From Methanocrinis alkalitolerans (GTDB taxonomy: Archaea > Halobacteriota > Methanosarcinia > Methanotrichales > Methanotrichaceae), in contig NZ_JARFPL010000017.1 of the NCBI RefSeq assembly GCF_029167205.1, forward strand, positions 1 through 51,464: a DNA stretch of 51,464 bases. Reading direction: 5' to 3'. This document shows positions 8,867 to 17,359 of this stretch, one piece after another. Under the pieces are notes generated by a model. It did no database searches, had not been told where the DNA came from, and saw only the letters and a list, made by a program, of their open reading frames with translations. The stretch's first letter is position 1, and each line of letters begins with the position of its first letter. The translations under genes and the position numbers were made by a program.

Positions 8867-9547
8867 TCATCCCAATCTCCATTTCGGGTTTATCGAGTTG
8901 AGGTTTTCGAACCCCTCGAAGCTGTATGGTGCGGAGTAGTATTCGTCGTCTATCATGACGCCGTAGTAGCTATCGACCGCAATCCATAGATCTGGTCGGC
9001 CGTCGTCTTCGACAATAACCCAGAGGTGTCCCTGCCAGTCCCATTCGCTAGGATCGTACATATATCTTACTCTATAATTGAAACTTTCGTAGGTATCCGC
9101 CAGCTTCTTCGATCCGTCGTAACACATCCCCAGGGGAGTTACAGGAAAGATGGCGCGCCGGGTCACCTCTCTGATGAATCTGCTGTTATCGGTCCTCTCG
9201 TATGTCACGTTCCTCTGGATGGCGTCGGGGACGATCACCCTCACCGGTCCCGTCGGGGTCGGCGGCGCCGCCCAGAGGTCTGCGAGCCTCGGGGCGGCGC
9301 CGTTCGGCGTCAGGTAGCTCCTCTCGCCGTCGGAGAAGGTCACCGTCACGTAGCCCCTCTCAGGGGTGGCGTTGAAGCTGTGGGTCGCCAGGAAGAAGGC
9401 GAGGTCGTGGACGGTTATCCCGATATCCTCGTAGCTGGATATGAGGAGCCAAAGGTCGTTGACCTCGGCACAGCTCGAAATGCCCGGGGCGAGGGCAACG
9501 TAAAGGGCCAATAGTGCCACCTTCAGATCAGTTCTGGTACAGTCCAT
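8867..9547 (-). CDS. Exported transglutaminase-like (predicted Cys-His-Asp) protein
   Basis: 226 residues from the ATG at 9547. A TTG at 9571 in the same frame is possible but lacks a ribosome-binding site and would precede a poorer signal peptide. The N-terminus (MDCTRTDLKVALLALYVALA) is an export signal ending near ISSC, which could serve as a lipobox. The C-terminal half shows the transglutaminase-like fold signature: Cys142 in GMCYDGSKKLAD, His174 in GHLWVIVED and Asp192 in WIAVDSYYG, in the order and spacing expected of the catalytic triad. Such domains act as cysteine peptidases or acyl-transfer (cross-linking) enzymes. The target is unknown. It lies directly upstream of, and in the same direction as, the second pentapeptide gene (65 nt gap), so the two may be co-transcribed. 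Confidence 0.75.
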   Translation of the reverse strand: MDCTRTDLKVALLALYVALAPGISSCAEVNDLWLLISSYEDIGITVHDLAFFLATHSFNATPERGYVTVTFSDGERSYLTPNGAAPRLADLWAAPPTPTGPVRVIVPDAIQRNVTYERTDNSRFIREVTRRAIFPVTPLGMCYDGSKKLADTYESFNYRVRYMYDPSEWDWQGHLWVIVEDDGRPDLWIAVDSYYGVMIDDEYYSAPYSFEGFENLNSINPKWRLG

Positions 9548-9596
9548 TCCGACCCTGCTATCGATACCCAATCAAAGGATGAGTGGGGCTAGCTAG

Positions 9597-9604
9597 TATA
9601 AAAT
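9597..9604 (-). promoter_or_regulatory. TATA-like element upstream of transglutaminase-like gene
   Basis: ATTTTATA on the minus strand lies about 50 nt before the ATG at 9547. The motif is nearly symmetric in function, so the direction is assigned from the gene position. The 9572-9782 interval holds nothing else I can identify. Confidence 0.4.
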
Positions 9605-9782
9605 ACATCGCGAGATGCCATCCCGATCGCGTCTCGTCGTTGAGATGACAGATCCTGAAGAGCTAAATCCCCCACCGTCAGCCTTCAGACCGCAAGGCTG
9701 GGATCTCCATGACGTCCAGAGCGAGGGTCCGGCATCTCCGGCGGAGATGACCAGGTCCTTTGGTCCTCGCTGGAGACGGCCT

Positions 9783-10169
9783 CTACTTCAGGACGAGCCT
9801 CAGAGCCCTCTGGGGACAGGCGGTGATGCAGCTGGCGCACTGGACGCATCTTCCGGCGTCGGCGACCACCTCAGACCCCTCGAACCTGAAGGTCCCTGTG
9901 GGGCAGATCGATATGCAGGCCCCGCAGTGGACGCATTCGTCGTCGTCTTTGATGATGGGGTTCTCCAGGAGGACGACCCTGACCCCCCTCTCCTCGAAGG
10001 CCCTCTTAACCTCGACGCATTTATCGAGGTCTACGTCGACGACGATCTCGCCGGAGACGGCGTCGACCTTCGCCCGCTCGATGTTGATGAGGGCCTTAGT
10101 CTCCAGGATCACCGAGGATACTATCGGCTTTCTTACGATCCCGGGGGCGACGTGGAGCATCAGCTTCAC
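9783..10169 (-). CDS. NIL domain / 2x[4Fe-4S] ferredoxin protein for homocysteine synthesis
   Basis: 128 residues, GTG start at 10169 preceded by GGAGGT. Residues 1-75 form a NIL-like domain (ALINIERAKVDAVSGEIVVD). The rest is a bacterial-type ferredoxin with two CxxCxxCxxxCP sets (CVHCGACISICP and CVQCASCITACP), each able to bind a [4Fe-4S] cluster. The start overlaps the stop of the HcyBio gene by 4 nt (ATGA-type), so the two are translationally coupled. In Methanosarcina the equivalent pair (MA1821/MA1822) supports homocysteine formation from aspartate semialdehyde and sulfide; the ferredoxin partner is thought to provide electrons. The same role is inferred here from homology and gene order. 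Confidence 0.88.
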   Translation of the reverse strand: MKLMLHVAPGIVRKPIVSSVILETKALINIERAKVDAVSGEIVVDVDLDKCVEVKRAFEERGVRVVLLENPIIKDDDECVHCGACISICPTGTFRFEGSEVVADAGRCVQCASCITACPQRALRLVLK

Positions 10170-11677
10170 TTTGACCTCCTCCTCCTGCCGTAGAGCCTGC
10201 TGAGGTGGTCGCTCGTCAGCATCCCTATGACCCGGTGATCCTTGTCCACCACGGGGAGCGCCGAGATCTTGTGGTGGTGGAGCTTTCTCGCCGCCAGCTC
10301 CAGGGGCTCGTCGGGACTGGCGATGAAGACCTTCCTCGTCATCATCTCGGAGATGTGGGAGGTCTTGTCGCTGGCGACGGCCTTGGATATGTCCCAGGCG
10401 GTGACCATCCCGATGAGCTTCTCATCGGCCGATACGACCGGAAGGTGGTCGAAGGTGCCGCCGACGATCATCCTCGCCGCCTCCTTGATATTGATCTCCT
10501 CTCTGACGGTCACCACCTCTGAGCTCATGACGTCCCCCACCAGGAGGAACTCCTTCGTCTGCCTCACGGGGTTGTTCCTGCCGACCCCGGAGAGGGGCTC
10601 CACAGCCTCCGATAGGAGAAACTCCCCCCTCCGAATGGAGTCGCCCAAAGCCGAAGCCACCTTCCTCGCCACGTGGCGGCTCGATAGCGCCGAGGTCTTC
10701 ACCTCGGCCCCGTCGATATCGACGACCCCGGAGTAGAGCTCCTCGTAGTTCACCCGCCTCACCGTCGGCCTGGCGCGCCTCGGGACGCCGTAGTCGACGA
10801 TCTCGGTGACGATCTCCCTATCTCTTACGGCGGTCTTTTCTGCGATCCTCTCGTTTAAGACCGGTATCGGGACCCCCAGACCGACGTAGAGGCTCGGTCC
10901 GTAGTCCTGGAAGGTGGCGCCCCTGAGAAACTCGGAGCTCATCTCCTTGAGGTCGCCCTTCACCATCAGGGTGGCAAATCCGTTCTGAGGGAGGTGCTGG
11001 GTCCCAGGGCCGATGATCTGCCCCTGGCCGCCGCAGAGGAATATCCTCGTCCCCACCCCGATGTACTCGAAGTCGGGGTCGTTTGGTATCGGTGATAGGG
11101 CGCCGGCCCCGCTGTAGCTGACGTTTCCGTATCGAGGGAGGAGGGTTCCCATGTAGGTGTGGAGCGTCCTCTCTGTGGAGTTTGCGGCCGCAGCGTACCT
11201 CTGGTAGGCGTTCCTCGGGTTGACCATGATCGCCTGGTTGAAGTCATCAAGCCTGAGGGTCGTCTCCAGCTCGGAGCGGGGGTAGCAGTCGGTGACGACC
11301 CCCTGGGCCCGCAGCTCCACATCCCGTCCGGAGACGAGGTCCTCCATGACGTGGGCCCCGCCGTACTCGTCTCCTCTGTCCTCGGACGGCTGGGTGGCTC
11401 CAAGAAATAGGTCGACGGCGGCGACTCCGCCGTATGCCTCCACGTTGTTCAGCCAGGCCTTGGAGATCTTTATCGGTGGATCGCTGTGGCCGGTGTTGAG
11501 AAAGAGACCGGAAGAGCACATCGCTCCGAAGGTGCCGGTGGTGACGACGTCCACCTCTCGGACAGCACCCTGGGTGCCCAGCTCGTCCACCAGCTCCGGC
11601 ATCTCCTCCGCAGTGACCACCCGAACGCTGCCGTCCCGGATGCGTTCGTTGATCTCCGACAACGATTTCTCCTGCAC
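10166..11677 (-). CDS. Homocysteine biosynthesis protein HcyBio (DUF39) with C-terminal CBS pair
   Basis: 503 residues, GTG start at 11677 with GAGAGG upstream. The HcyBio/DUF39 domain covers about residues 1-370 and two CBS domains about 385-500 (MSSEVVTVREEINIKEAARM, GMVTAWDISKAVAS, then MTRKVFIASPDEPLELAARK). Cys54 (GAMCSSG) and Cys131 (VVTDCYPRSE) occupy the same positions as the two cysteines reported as important in the Methanosarcina acetivorans protein MA1821. The established role is sulfide incorporation into aspartate semialdehyde to give homocysteine, bypassing the O-acylhomoserine route. The CBS pair probably senses a nucleotide or SAM-type ligand. The downstream NIL/ferredoxin gene overlaps by 4 nt. 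Confidence 0.9.
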   Translation of the reverse strand: MQEKSLSEINERIRDGSVRVVTAEEMPELVDELGTQGAVREVDVVTTGTFGAMCSSGLFLNTGHSDPPIKISKAWLNNVEAYGGVAAVDLFLGATQPSEDRGDEYGGAHVMEDLVSGRDVELRAQGVVTDCYPRSELETTLRLDDFNQAIMVNPRNAYQRYAAAANSTERTLHTYMGTLLPRYGNVSYSGAGALSPIPNDPDFEYIGVGTRIFLCGGQGQIIGPGTQHLPQNGFATLMVKGDLKEMSSEFLRGATFQDYGPSLYVGLGVPIPVLNERIAEKTAVRDREIVTEIVDYGVPRRARPTVRRVNYEELYSGVVDIDGAEVKTSALSSRHVARKVASALGDSIRRGEFLLSEAVEPLSGVGRNNPVRQTKEFLLVGDVMSSEVVTVREEINIKEAARMIVGGTFDHLPVVSADEKLIGMVTAWDISKAVASDKTSHISEMMTRKVFIASPDEPLELAARKLHHHKISALPVVDKDHRVIGMLTSDHLSRLYGRRRRSK

Positions 11678-11769
11678 AGACCTCTCCTCTAAAGACGGGA
11701 GGTATTAAAGGCTTGTGGGGTCCGCCGGCTCAACACCGTTATCTGGGATCACGGAGATGGGGCACGAAG

Positions 11770-13263
11770 ATGTCAGGCAAAAGGATAGTCCTCACCAGCG
11801 ACGCTACCATGATGAGCAACTACAACGGAGGAGTGATGCTCGGCTTTGCGGCGATCCTCCCGGCATCGATGATCTCCGAGAGGATCTTCAAATGGCTATT
11901 CTGCCCGCCCGTGGAGGCCGGGGCTGACGGGTCGGCCCTCCTCGCCCCCTGCGGGATGAGGAAGGTGGAGGCCGCCCTTCTGGAGGCGGGCTTTTCGCCA
12001 GATGAGGTGATCGTCGCCCACCCCGACCATCTCGACGAGGCGATCGGGCCTGATACCGAGATCGTGGGGATCGGCCACGACGATCCCATGGGGAAGATCG
12101 CCGTCCGGGAGATCGAGGAGATGATCAATCGGGGCGCACCCTACAACAGGACGAAGTTTCTGGAGCTTCTGGGCCATCCCCTCATAAGAGAGCACAGGCC
12201 GAAGGTGGTCATAGGCGGCAACGGCTCCTGGGAGCTCCGGGGCGAGGATGCAGGGGTCGATCACATCTACCTGGGTGAAGGGGAGAGGACGTTCCCGTCG
12301 ATCTGCAAGAGAATCATCGGCGGCGAGGACGTCCCCCGGGAGGTGGAGGGGGAGGCCGTCCCCGGCGATGAGATCCCCGTCAACAGGGGGGCGACCGTCG
12401 GGGGGATCGTCGAGATCGGGAGGGGCTGCTGGCGGGGCTGCTCTTTCTGCTCGCCGACTATGCGAAGGACTCGGAGTCGGCCCGTCTCCAGGATCCTCGA
12501 AGACGCCAGGGTGAACCTTTCTGCGGGACAGAGGGACCTGATCCTCCACTCCGAGGACGCCTTCATGTACGGCTCCGTCGGGATGGTGCCGGAGAAGGAG
12601 ATCCTCCTCGACCTCTTCCGACGGGTGAAGGGTTTGGGCCCCAGGACCGTGGACGTATCCCACATGAGCTTGGCGTCGGTCTATCACAGCCAGGACCTCC
12701 TGGCGGAGGTCTCCGAGGTGGTGGGGGTCGGCTCTGACCAGAGGTACATGTCGGCATGGATCGGGATCGAGACGGGCAGCCCCCGGCTCCTGGCGAAGCA
12801 CATGAAGAACAAGACGAAGCCTGCGCCCCTGGAGGCCTGGCCTGAGATGGTGAGGGAGTGCTACGGCCTCTTCCGGGATCGGTCCTGGCTCCCGGTGGCG
12901 AGCCTCGTCCTGGGGCTTCCCGGGGAGACGGCCACGGACGTGGTGGCGACGACGGAGCTTGTGGAGTCGCTGAAGGAGAGCGTCGGCCTGATGCTCCCCC
13001 TCTTCTTCACCCCCATCGGCGAGACCCGCCTGGGAAGGGCGAGGGGATTTGGGCGGGAGGAGGCGACCCCCGAGCACTGGGAGCTGGTGGGGAGTTGTCT
13101 GGAGTACAACCTCCGCCATCTGAAGGCGCTGCACAGCTATTACAGCGAGAGGATGACGGCGGGTCCGGTCCAGCACCTCGCCCTCCGGGGGACGAACATC
13201 CTCGCAGACTTCGCCCTCAAGAAGTATCTAGGAAGGATGAAGCGCGGAGAGCCGCCCAACTGA
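11770..13263 (+). CDS. B12-binding-type radical SAM protein
   Basis: 497 residues from the ATG at 11770. The frame opens at 11713, but the upstream stretch is not protein-like and MSGKRIVLTSDATMMSNYNG reads as a natural start. The N-terminal 190 residues resemble a cobalamin-binding-type domain (VIVAHPDHLDEAIGPDTEIV, then KVVIGGNGSWEL and DHIYLGEGERTFP). The radical SAM core follows, with the cluster motif GRGCWRGCSFC around residues 217-227 (CxxxCxxC), then a TIM-barrel-like region with GIETGSPRLLAKHM and VLGLPGETATDVV. These proteins reductively cleave SAM; the B12 domain often means methyl transfer or other C-C chemistry. The substrate cannot be named. It is divergent from the homocysteine gene pair. 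Confidence 0.8.
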   Translation: MSGKRIVLTSDATMMSNYNGGVMLGFAAILPASMISERIFKWLFCPPVEAGADGSALLAPCGMRKVEAALLEAGFSPDEVIVAHPDHLDEAIGPDTEIVGIGHDDPMGKIAVREIEEMINRGAPYNRTKFLELLGHPLIREHRPKVVIGGNGSWELRGEDAGVDHIYLGEGERTFPSICKRIIGGEDVPREVEGEAVPGDEIPVNRGATVGGIVEIGRGCWRGCSFCSPTMRRTRSRPVSRILEDARVNLSAGQRDLILHSEDAFMYGSVGMVPEKEILLDLFRRVKGLGPRTVDVSHMSLASVYHSQDLLAEVSEVVGVGSDQRYMSAWIGIETGSPRLLAKHMKNKTKPAPLEAWPEMVRECYGLFRDRSWLPVASLVLGLPGETATDVVATTELVESLKESVGLMLPLFFTPIGETRLGRARGFGREEATPEHWELVGSCLEYNLRHLKALHSYYSERMTAGPVQHLALRGTNILADFALKKYLGRMKRGEPPN

Positions 13264-13277
13264 AGAATTGATATGGA

Positions 13278-13592
13278 TCAATATGTTTCGAGGACCGAGC
13301 TGACGATCATCTTGTGATCCGGCTTGAGGGAGTAGACGTTGTGGTCCCCCGAGACGTCGATGCTGAGGATCCCGAGCCTGGTGTTCATGAGACCCACCAT
13401 CGCCGAGACGCCCCGATAGCTCACCTCGAACCCTTCCCGGTCGAGGTAGGTGTAAACTTCCTCGGTGGTGAAAGACCTGTCATGCAAGAACAGCTTCAGG
13501 ACAGCCTTCCGGATGCCCATCCCGTCGCGCTTCAGATAGTTTTTCAAGCGCTCCCGGATCTGATCTTCATGTTTTCGAACGCTAGCCTCCAT
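13278..13592 (-). CDS. DUF2551 family protein, winged-helix-like
   Basis: 104 residues, ATG at 13592. The sequence (LKNYLKRDGMGIRKAVLKLF, FTTEEVYTYLDREGFEVSYR, then VSAMVGLMNTRLGILSID) fits the small archaeal DUF2551 family, found mainly in methanogens, with the helix pattern of a winged helix-turn-helix. A DNA-binding regulatory role is plausible but not shown. The stop lies only 14 nt from the stop of the convergent radical SAM gene. The next gene on the same strand (radical SAM, 13631-14758) ends 38 nt upstream, so the two may share a transcript. Confidence 0.72.
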   Translation of the reverse strand: MEASVRKHEDQIRERLKNYLKRDGMGIRKAVLKLFLHDRSFTTEEVYTYLDREGFEVSYRGVSAMVGLMNTRLGILSIDVSGDHNVYSLKPDHKMIVSSVLETY

Positions 13593-13630
13593 CCTCTAAG
13601 CTCACCGCCTCTACATTTACAGCTTTGGAC

Positions 13631-14758
13631 TTATAAAGGTATTCTCTCCACCACGGGGCCGCCTTCCAGGGGGTACCTCTCCTCCAGGAAGAGCTCCCAC
13701 CCCATCGGTTCCAGCTCCTCGACTATATCTTCCAGGATCCAACCGGCGATCTCGATCCTCCCCTCGGAGGGGGCGTACATCTCCTCCGGGACCCCCAGGC
13801 CCGCCAGCATATCCACCACCGGCCCGAGGCCCACGACCACCCCATCAACGGGGATTATGGCGCCGTAGATGAGGGTCCCGTCATCGGTGGGAAGGTCGAA
13901 GGGTCGGGCGGTCCGCTCGGCCCGCCGCTTCAGCCGCTCCCGAAGCTGGACTGCGTCCTTGAAGGCGGAGGAGCAGTAGTGGACCTGCAGCCCTCCGATC
14001 TTGAACTCTTCGGCGGCAAGATCGCTCCCGACGGCGCCGCAGCCATAGTCCTTCGACCTGAACCCCATCCGCCCCAAAGCTCGCTGGTTCGTCTCGGAGA
14101 ACTCCAGCTCGTTGAGGTTGAGGAAGCCCTCCGCCCTCATGACCGCATCGACGATCCCAGGGGCGGGGCCGATGGCGGGGATCTCGACCCCGGCGAGGAG
14201 CCCCAGGCCTTTGGCGTCGACGAGGGTCTTGTAGAGCCATCCCGGCTTCGACCACTCCGACGTCGGCGGGTGGAACCTGATCTCGTCGAGCCCCGCCTCC
14301 GCGAGGCCAGCGAGGGCTGTGGGGCCGGGCCTCGATCCTGTATATAGGTGGATGTGATGATCTTGCCCGAACTCCCGCTTCAGGGCCCGGATCGATTTCA
14401 ATACAAACTCCATCTTCAGGAGCGGCTCGCCCCCGGTAATCCCCGTCCCCAGGGCGCCGATGGCGTTTGCCTCCTCGATGATCTCGATGTCGGACCCCAC
14501 CCGGCGCTCGTTGGCAAAGATCCCGTCTTTTCCGCGCCGCTCCTCTGAGAGGGGGCAGTAGAAGCAGTCCCTCTCGCAGATCCCGGTGACGAACAAGACA
14601 AGGGACGCTCCCTGGCGGCATATCCGGCAGCCTGGCGATAGGTAGCTATTGAAAGAGCCCGTAAACTCCGAGACCCACTCCCGATCGGTCATCTTCCCCG
14701 GAGGAGACCTCTCCTCCGATAAATAGGTTTGGAGCAGGCCTTCCGGCGGATCTCGCAA
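13631..14758 (-). CDS. Radical SAM protein
   Basis: 375 residues from 14758. An ATG at 14692 (MTDREWVSEFTGSFNSYLSP, 353 residues) is an equally plausible start because the first 22 residues look unconserved. A CRICRQG cysteine pair precedes the radical SAM cluster motif CERDCFYC (CxxxCxxC). The SAM-binding GTGITGGEPLLK motif and a strand/helix pattern typical of the core barrel (HIHLYTGSRPG, LAEAGLDEIRFHPP) follow. The C-terminal 100 residues (from around RPFDLPTDDGTLIYGAIIPV) form an accessory domain. Archaeal relatives are uncharacterised; the additional CxxC could bind a second metal centre. Reaction unknown. Confidence 0.8.
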   Translation of the reverse strand: MRDPPEGLLQTYLSEERSPPGKMTDREWVSEFTGSFNSYLSPGCRICRQGASLVLFVTGICERDCFYCPLSEERRGKDGIFANERRVGSDIEIIEEANAIGALGTGITGGEPLLKMEFVLKSIRALKREFGQDHHIHLYTGSRPGPTALAGLAEAGLDEIRFHPPTSEWSKPGWLYKTLVDAKGLGLLAGVEIPAIGPAPGIVDAVMRAEGFLNLNELEFSETNQRALGRMGFRSKDYGCGAVGSDLAAEEFKIGGLQVHYCSSAFKDAVQLRERLKRRAERTARPFDLPTDDGTLIYGAIIPVDGVVVGLGPVVDMLAGLGVPEEMYAPSEGRIEIAGWILEDIVEELEPMGWELFLEERYPLEGGPVVERIPL

Positions 14759-14823
14759 GATCGAGGAGGTCGCTGGAGGGTATTTGCGTGGGCGGCTAGC
14801 AAGGGGAAAAGGGGGAATGAAGC

Positions 14824-17199
14824 TTAGGCGTTCTCATTCGGTTGCGACGGATACAACTCTTTAGAAGTCAGCTCGATTACTTCTCCCTTGAACCATTCCC
14901 TTAATTTTTCTATTCTGTTCTTCGTTCCTTGTTTCCATTCCGACTTGGAAGTTGCAAATACTATGCCGTCGGGTTCGAAACTTTTGCAGAGATCATCATA
15001 AAATGAGAACTGGTTATCGGGTATCTCATCATTGCTTTTGGCTTCACCAATGAACAACTTTCCGTCAAGAATACAAAGAATGTCTATATTTCTATTATTC
15101 TCTTCTTCATCATTGGTCCAATAAACATCCGAATCTGGTATCCATTCAAAATCATGCCGAGCCATTTTTCTAAGGTAATTTAAAGCAAGAAGTGGAATGT
15201 CCATGTTGCTTGTTAATCCCTGAAAAGTAACTTCAGAAAGCTTATACAACCACAATGGGTTTCTCCCTAAAACTTGTGACTGATAACATCGAGTGCATTC
15301 GAACGTTTGGCCAACATATTCAGCAGGATACCAGGATTTGAAGGAACATGATTTGCATTTAAGTTCAAAACCGCGTTCTAGTATTCTTTTTTCTAAAAGT
15401 TCTATTATTTCATCTGGGATCAAATCGGATACTTTATCGACATATGTCTTAGTTTCGGGTGGATTTGTTATTCCTAACGATTCTCTGAGATGATAGTGAT
15501 GTAATGCGCGTCTTTTGTCCGAATCCTTACCGAGAAGCCAACCAGGTCTATTTTCATTTCTATTGTCCGAAAGCAATTCGAAAAATTCTCGATAAGGAGA
15601 AGTTGCAAGATATCTAGCAGCTTCTTCAAGACTGCCCGCGCGGTTGATAAAATCAGTATGATACTTAGCGCTACTGCTTCGTTCGATGCGAGAAAATCCC
15701 GAAGATAAGAATGAAGTCTTAATAATTTCATCGACTAGAGGTTTATTAAATTTTATTCGCGATACTTTTTTAGTTTGCACTCTAATAAAATTGTTCTTGG
15801 TGATTCGAAAGCTTGGCATTTCGATAGGATCTTCACTTTCCCTATCATAAACCTCAACATTTTCGGATGAAATCAATTTTATAAGATCAGCTTTTTGAGG
15901 AAGCATTAAATCTTCCCACTCTAAAGTAATAGTAAAAATTCCACCAATCATCTCCGAAGGCATATTCGGCAAAAACATGCATTTAGATGAGTCTCGTGCT
16001 ACCAAAACATGCTCAGATTTGACATGAGGTTTGATAAAACTGTAAAATACTAACTCTTCGTAGGTCAATATACCCCAATGAGAGATTTCGCGCTTTTTTC
16101 TTTTTATTTTTTCAAATATATTATTAAGTCTTTCAATGTCTTCATTTCGGGAGGAAAACGCTAAATCCAGATCAGGGGGTCTAAAACGCCCATGATCCAC
16201 GTACAGAGACCCTAGAAGAAGGTCTCCTAACCAGTTTCCGACATTTTCCATACCTTCTTCCAGGTCTTTAAATGATAACCAAATAACATAGATTTCATTG
16301 GCACGTAAGTTCCAAAATAATACTGCCTCATCTAAGCCAAAGCTATCTGATACCAGTATAACCATATTACATGGAACCTTAATATCATAAAAATATCTTC
16401 CAGAATAATCAATTGTCGATCTGATAAAGGATATAATCTGTGGACGCCTTGTCTGCATGCGACAACATGTACTTAGTATTTTGACTGCATCTGTGAGCGG
16501 AAATTGGTTCCCATCGCATATTATATCCGCTAGCTTATAACGATCAGGTGGAGAGATAAGATCTCCATTTTGCATTTTATGACCAAGATCACTTGGCTTA
16601 TATTTGGATTCAAGTATCTCCCCTAAAAAAGATTCACGATATCCTGTACAGCCGTTTGTAGTGATTCCTCCTTTGAGCATCAGCTTATCTATGTGACGCA
16701 AAGAAGCCTCACCAGATTCGATATCGCCGCATGCAACAAGTGCTAAACGGCTGGCGTCGGGATATTCTTCTTTTGCGACCGCAGCAATGTAAAATGTGGA
16801 TATGCTGTCGTCATCAATACGAGATTCTTTTAACTCTCTTAAGGTTGCGTTTGTACCGGATTTGATATCCCACGGATTATATGCCGCAATTTGTGAAACA
16901 GAATCCCAAGGAATCAAGGCAAAAGGACATATGCGTCTCAGAAATGACTCCGGTTGAATCGTATCCATATCTGGAGCTAGCACAATTAAATCCGGATCGA
17001 AATTTATCATAAATTGCTGATATTTTTCAGAGATCTCATCTTTGCCGGAAAGTGGAATAATGACATTGAAGTATCCGCCTACCATAGCACAGTTGTACTT
17101 GATTATTTGCTCGAACCGATCCCATTCATTAGGATCATTGGGGCGAATTATCCATGCTATGCTTCTGGGATATACTGATGCCACAGCAAATGGCTGCAA
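14824..17199 (-). CDS. Large AT-rich orphan protein with zinc ribbon and PD-(D/E)XK-like nuclease motif
   Basis: 791 residues. I do not recognise the family. What can be seen: an N-terminal alpha/beta region (SIAWIIRPNDPNEW, FNVIIPLSG, DPDLIVLAPDMDTI); a long middle region with no known motif; a four-cysteine zinc ribbon at about residues 612-636 (CKSCSFKSWYP, then CTRCYQSQ); and near the C-terminus (about residues 703-718) NIDILCILDGKLFIGEAKS. In the last, Asp, then Glu-x-Lys 13-15 residues on, in a beta-beta hairpin, is the PD-(D/E)XK nuclease pattern. Base composition is low (19 of 60 bases G or C at 15841-15900) against a GC-rich backbone, indicating transfer from elsewhere. It stands alone between a radical SAM gene and SRP54. 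A defence or DNA/RNA-processing nuclease is inferred from the motif and composition only. Confidence 0.7.
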   Translation of the reverse strand: MQPFAVASVYPRSIAWIIRPNDPNEWDRFEQIIKYNCAMVGGYFNVIIPLSGKDEISEKYQQFMINFDPDLIVLAPDMDTIQPESFLRRICPFALIPWDSVSQIAAYNPWDIKSGTNATLRELKESRIDDDSISTFYIAAVAKEEYPDASRLALVACGDIESGEASLRHIDKLMLKGGITTNGCTGYRESFLGEILESKYKPSDLGHKMQNGDLISPPDRYKLADIICDGNQFPLTDAVKILSTCCRMQTRRPQIISFIRSTIDYSGRYFYDIKVPCNMVILVSDSFGLDEAVLFWNLRANEIYVIWLSFKDLEEGMENVGNWLGDLLLGSLYVDHGRFRPPDLDLAFSSRNEDIERLNNIFEKIKRKKREISHWGILTYEELVFYSFIKPHVKSEHVLVARDSSKCMFLPNMPSEMIGGIFTITLEWEDLMLPQKADLIKLISSENVEVYDRESEDPIEMPSFRITKNNFIRVQTKKVSRIKFNKPLVDEIIKTSFLSSGFSRIERSSSAKYHTDFINRAGSLEEAARYLATSPYREFFELLSDNRNENRPGWLLGKDSDKRRALHHYHLRESLGITNPPETKTYVDKVSDLIPDEIIELLEKRILERGFELKCKSCSFKSWYPAEYVGQTFECTRCYQSQVLGRNPLWLYKLSEVTFQGLTSNMDIPLLALNYLRKMARHDFEWIPDSDVYWTNDEEENNRNIDILCILDGKLFIGEAKSNDEIPDNQFSFYDDLCKSFEPDGIVFATSKSEWKQGTKNRIEKLREWFKGEVIELTSKELYPSQPNENA

Positions 17200-17301
17200 G
17201 TTTAGTCACCAGTAGCTACCACTATCGCCGACTTAATAATAACTTCGCATATCTCCCCTTTCATCCCCAACGCCAACGACGCGAAGACGCCAACGGTCCC
17301 G

Positions 17302-17345
17302 AAGAATAGGAACTAAAGAAGAACAAAAGAGAACAGAAAGACGGT
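17302..17345 (-). terminator. T-rich termination region of SRP54
   Basis: Read on the minus strand this stretch, just beyond the SRP54 stop, is rich in T runs (TTCTCTTTTGTTCTTCTTT), as in archaeal oligo-T terminators. Confidence 0.4.
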
Positions 17346-17359
17346 GATATCGCGACGGC

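Noticed and set aside
11896..13176. 426-codon frame antisense to the B12-type radical SAM gene
   Set aside because: Shadow of a GC-rich coding frame; no start signal or domain.
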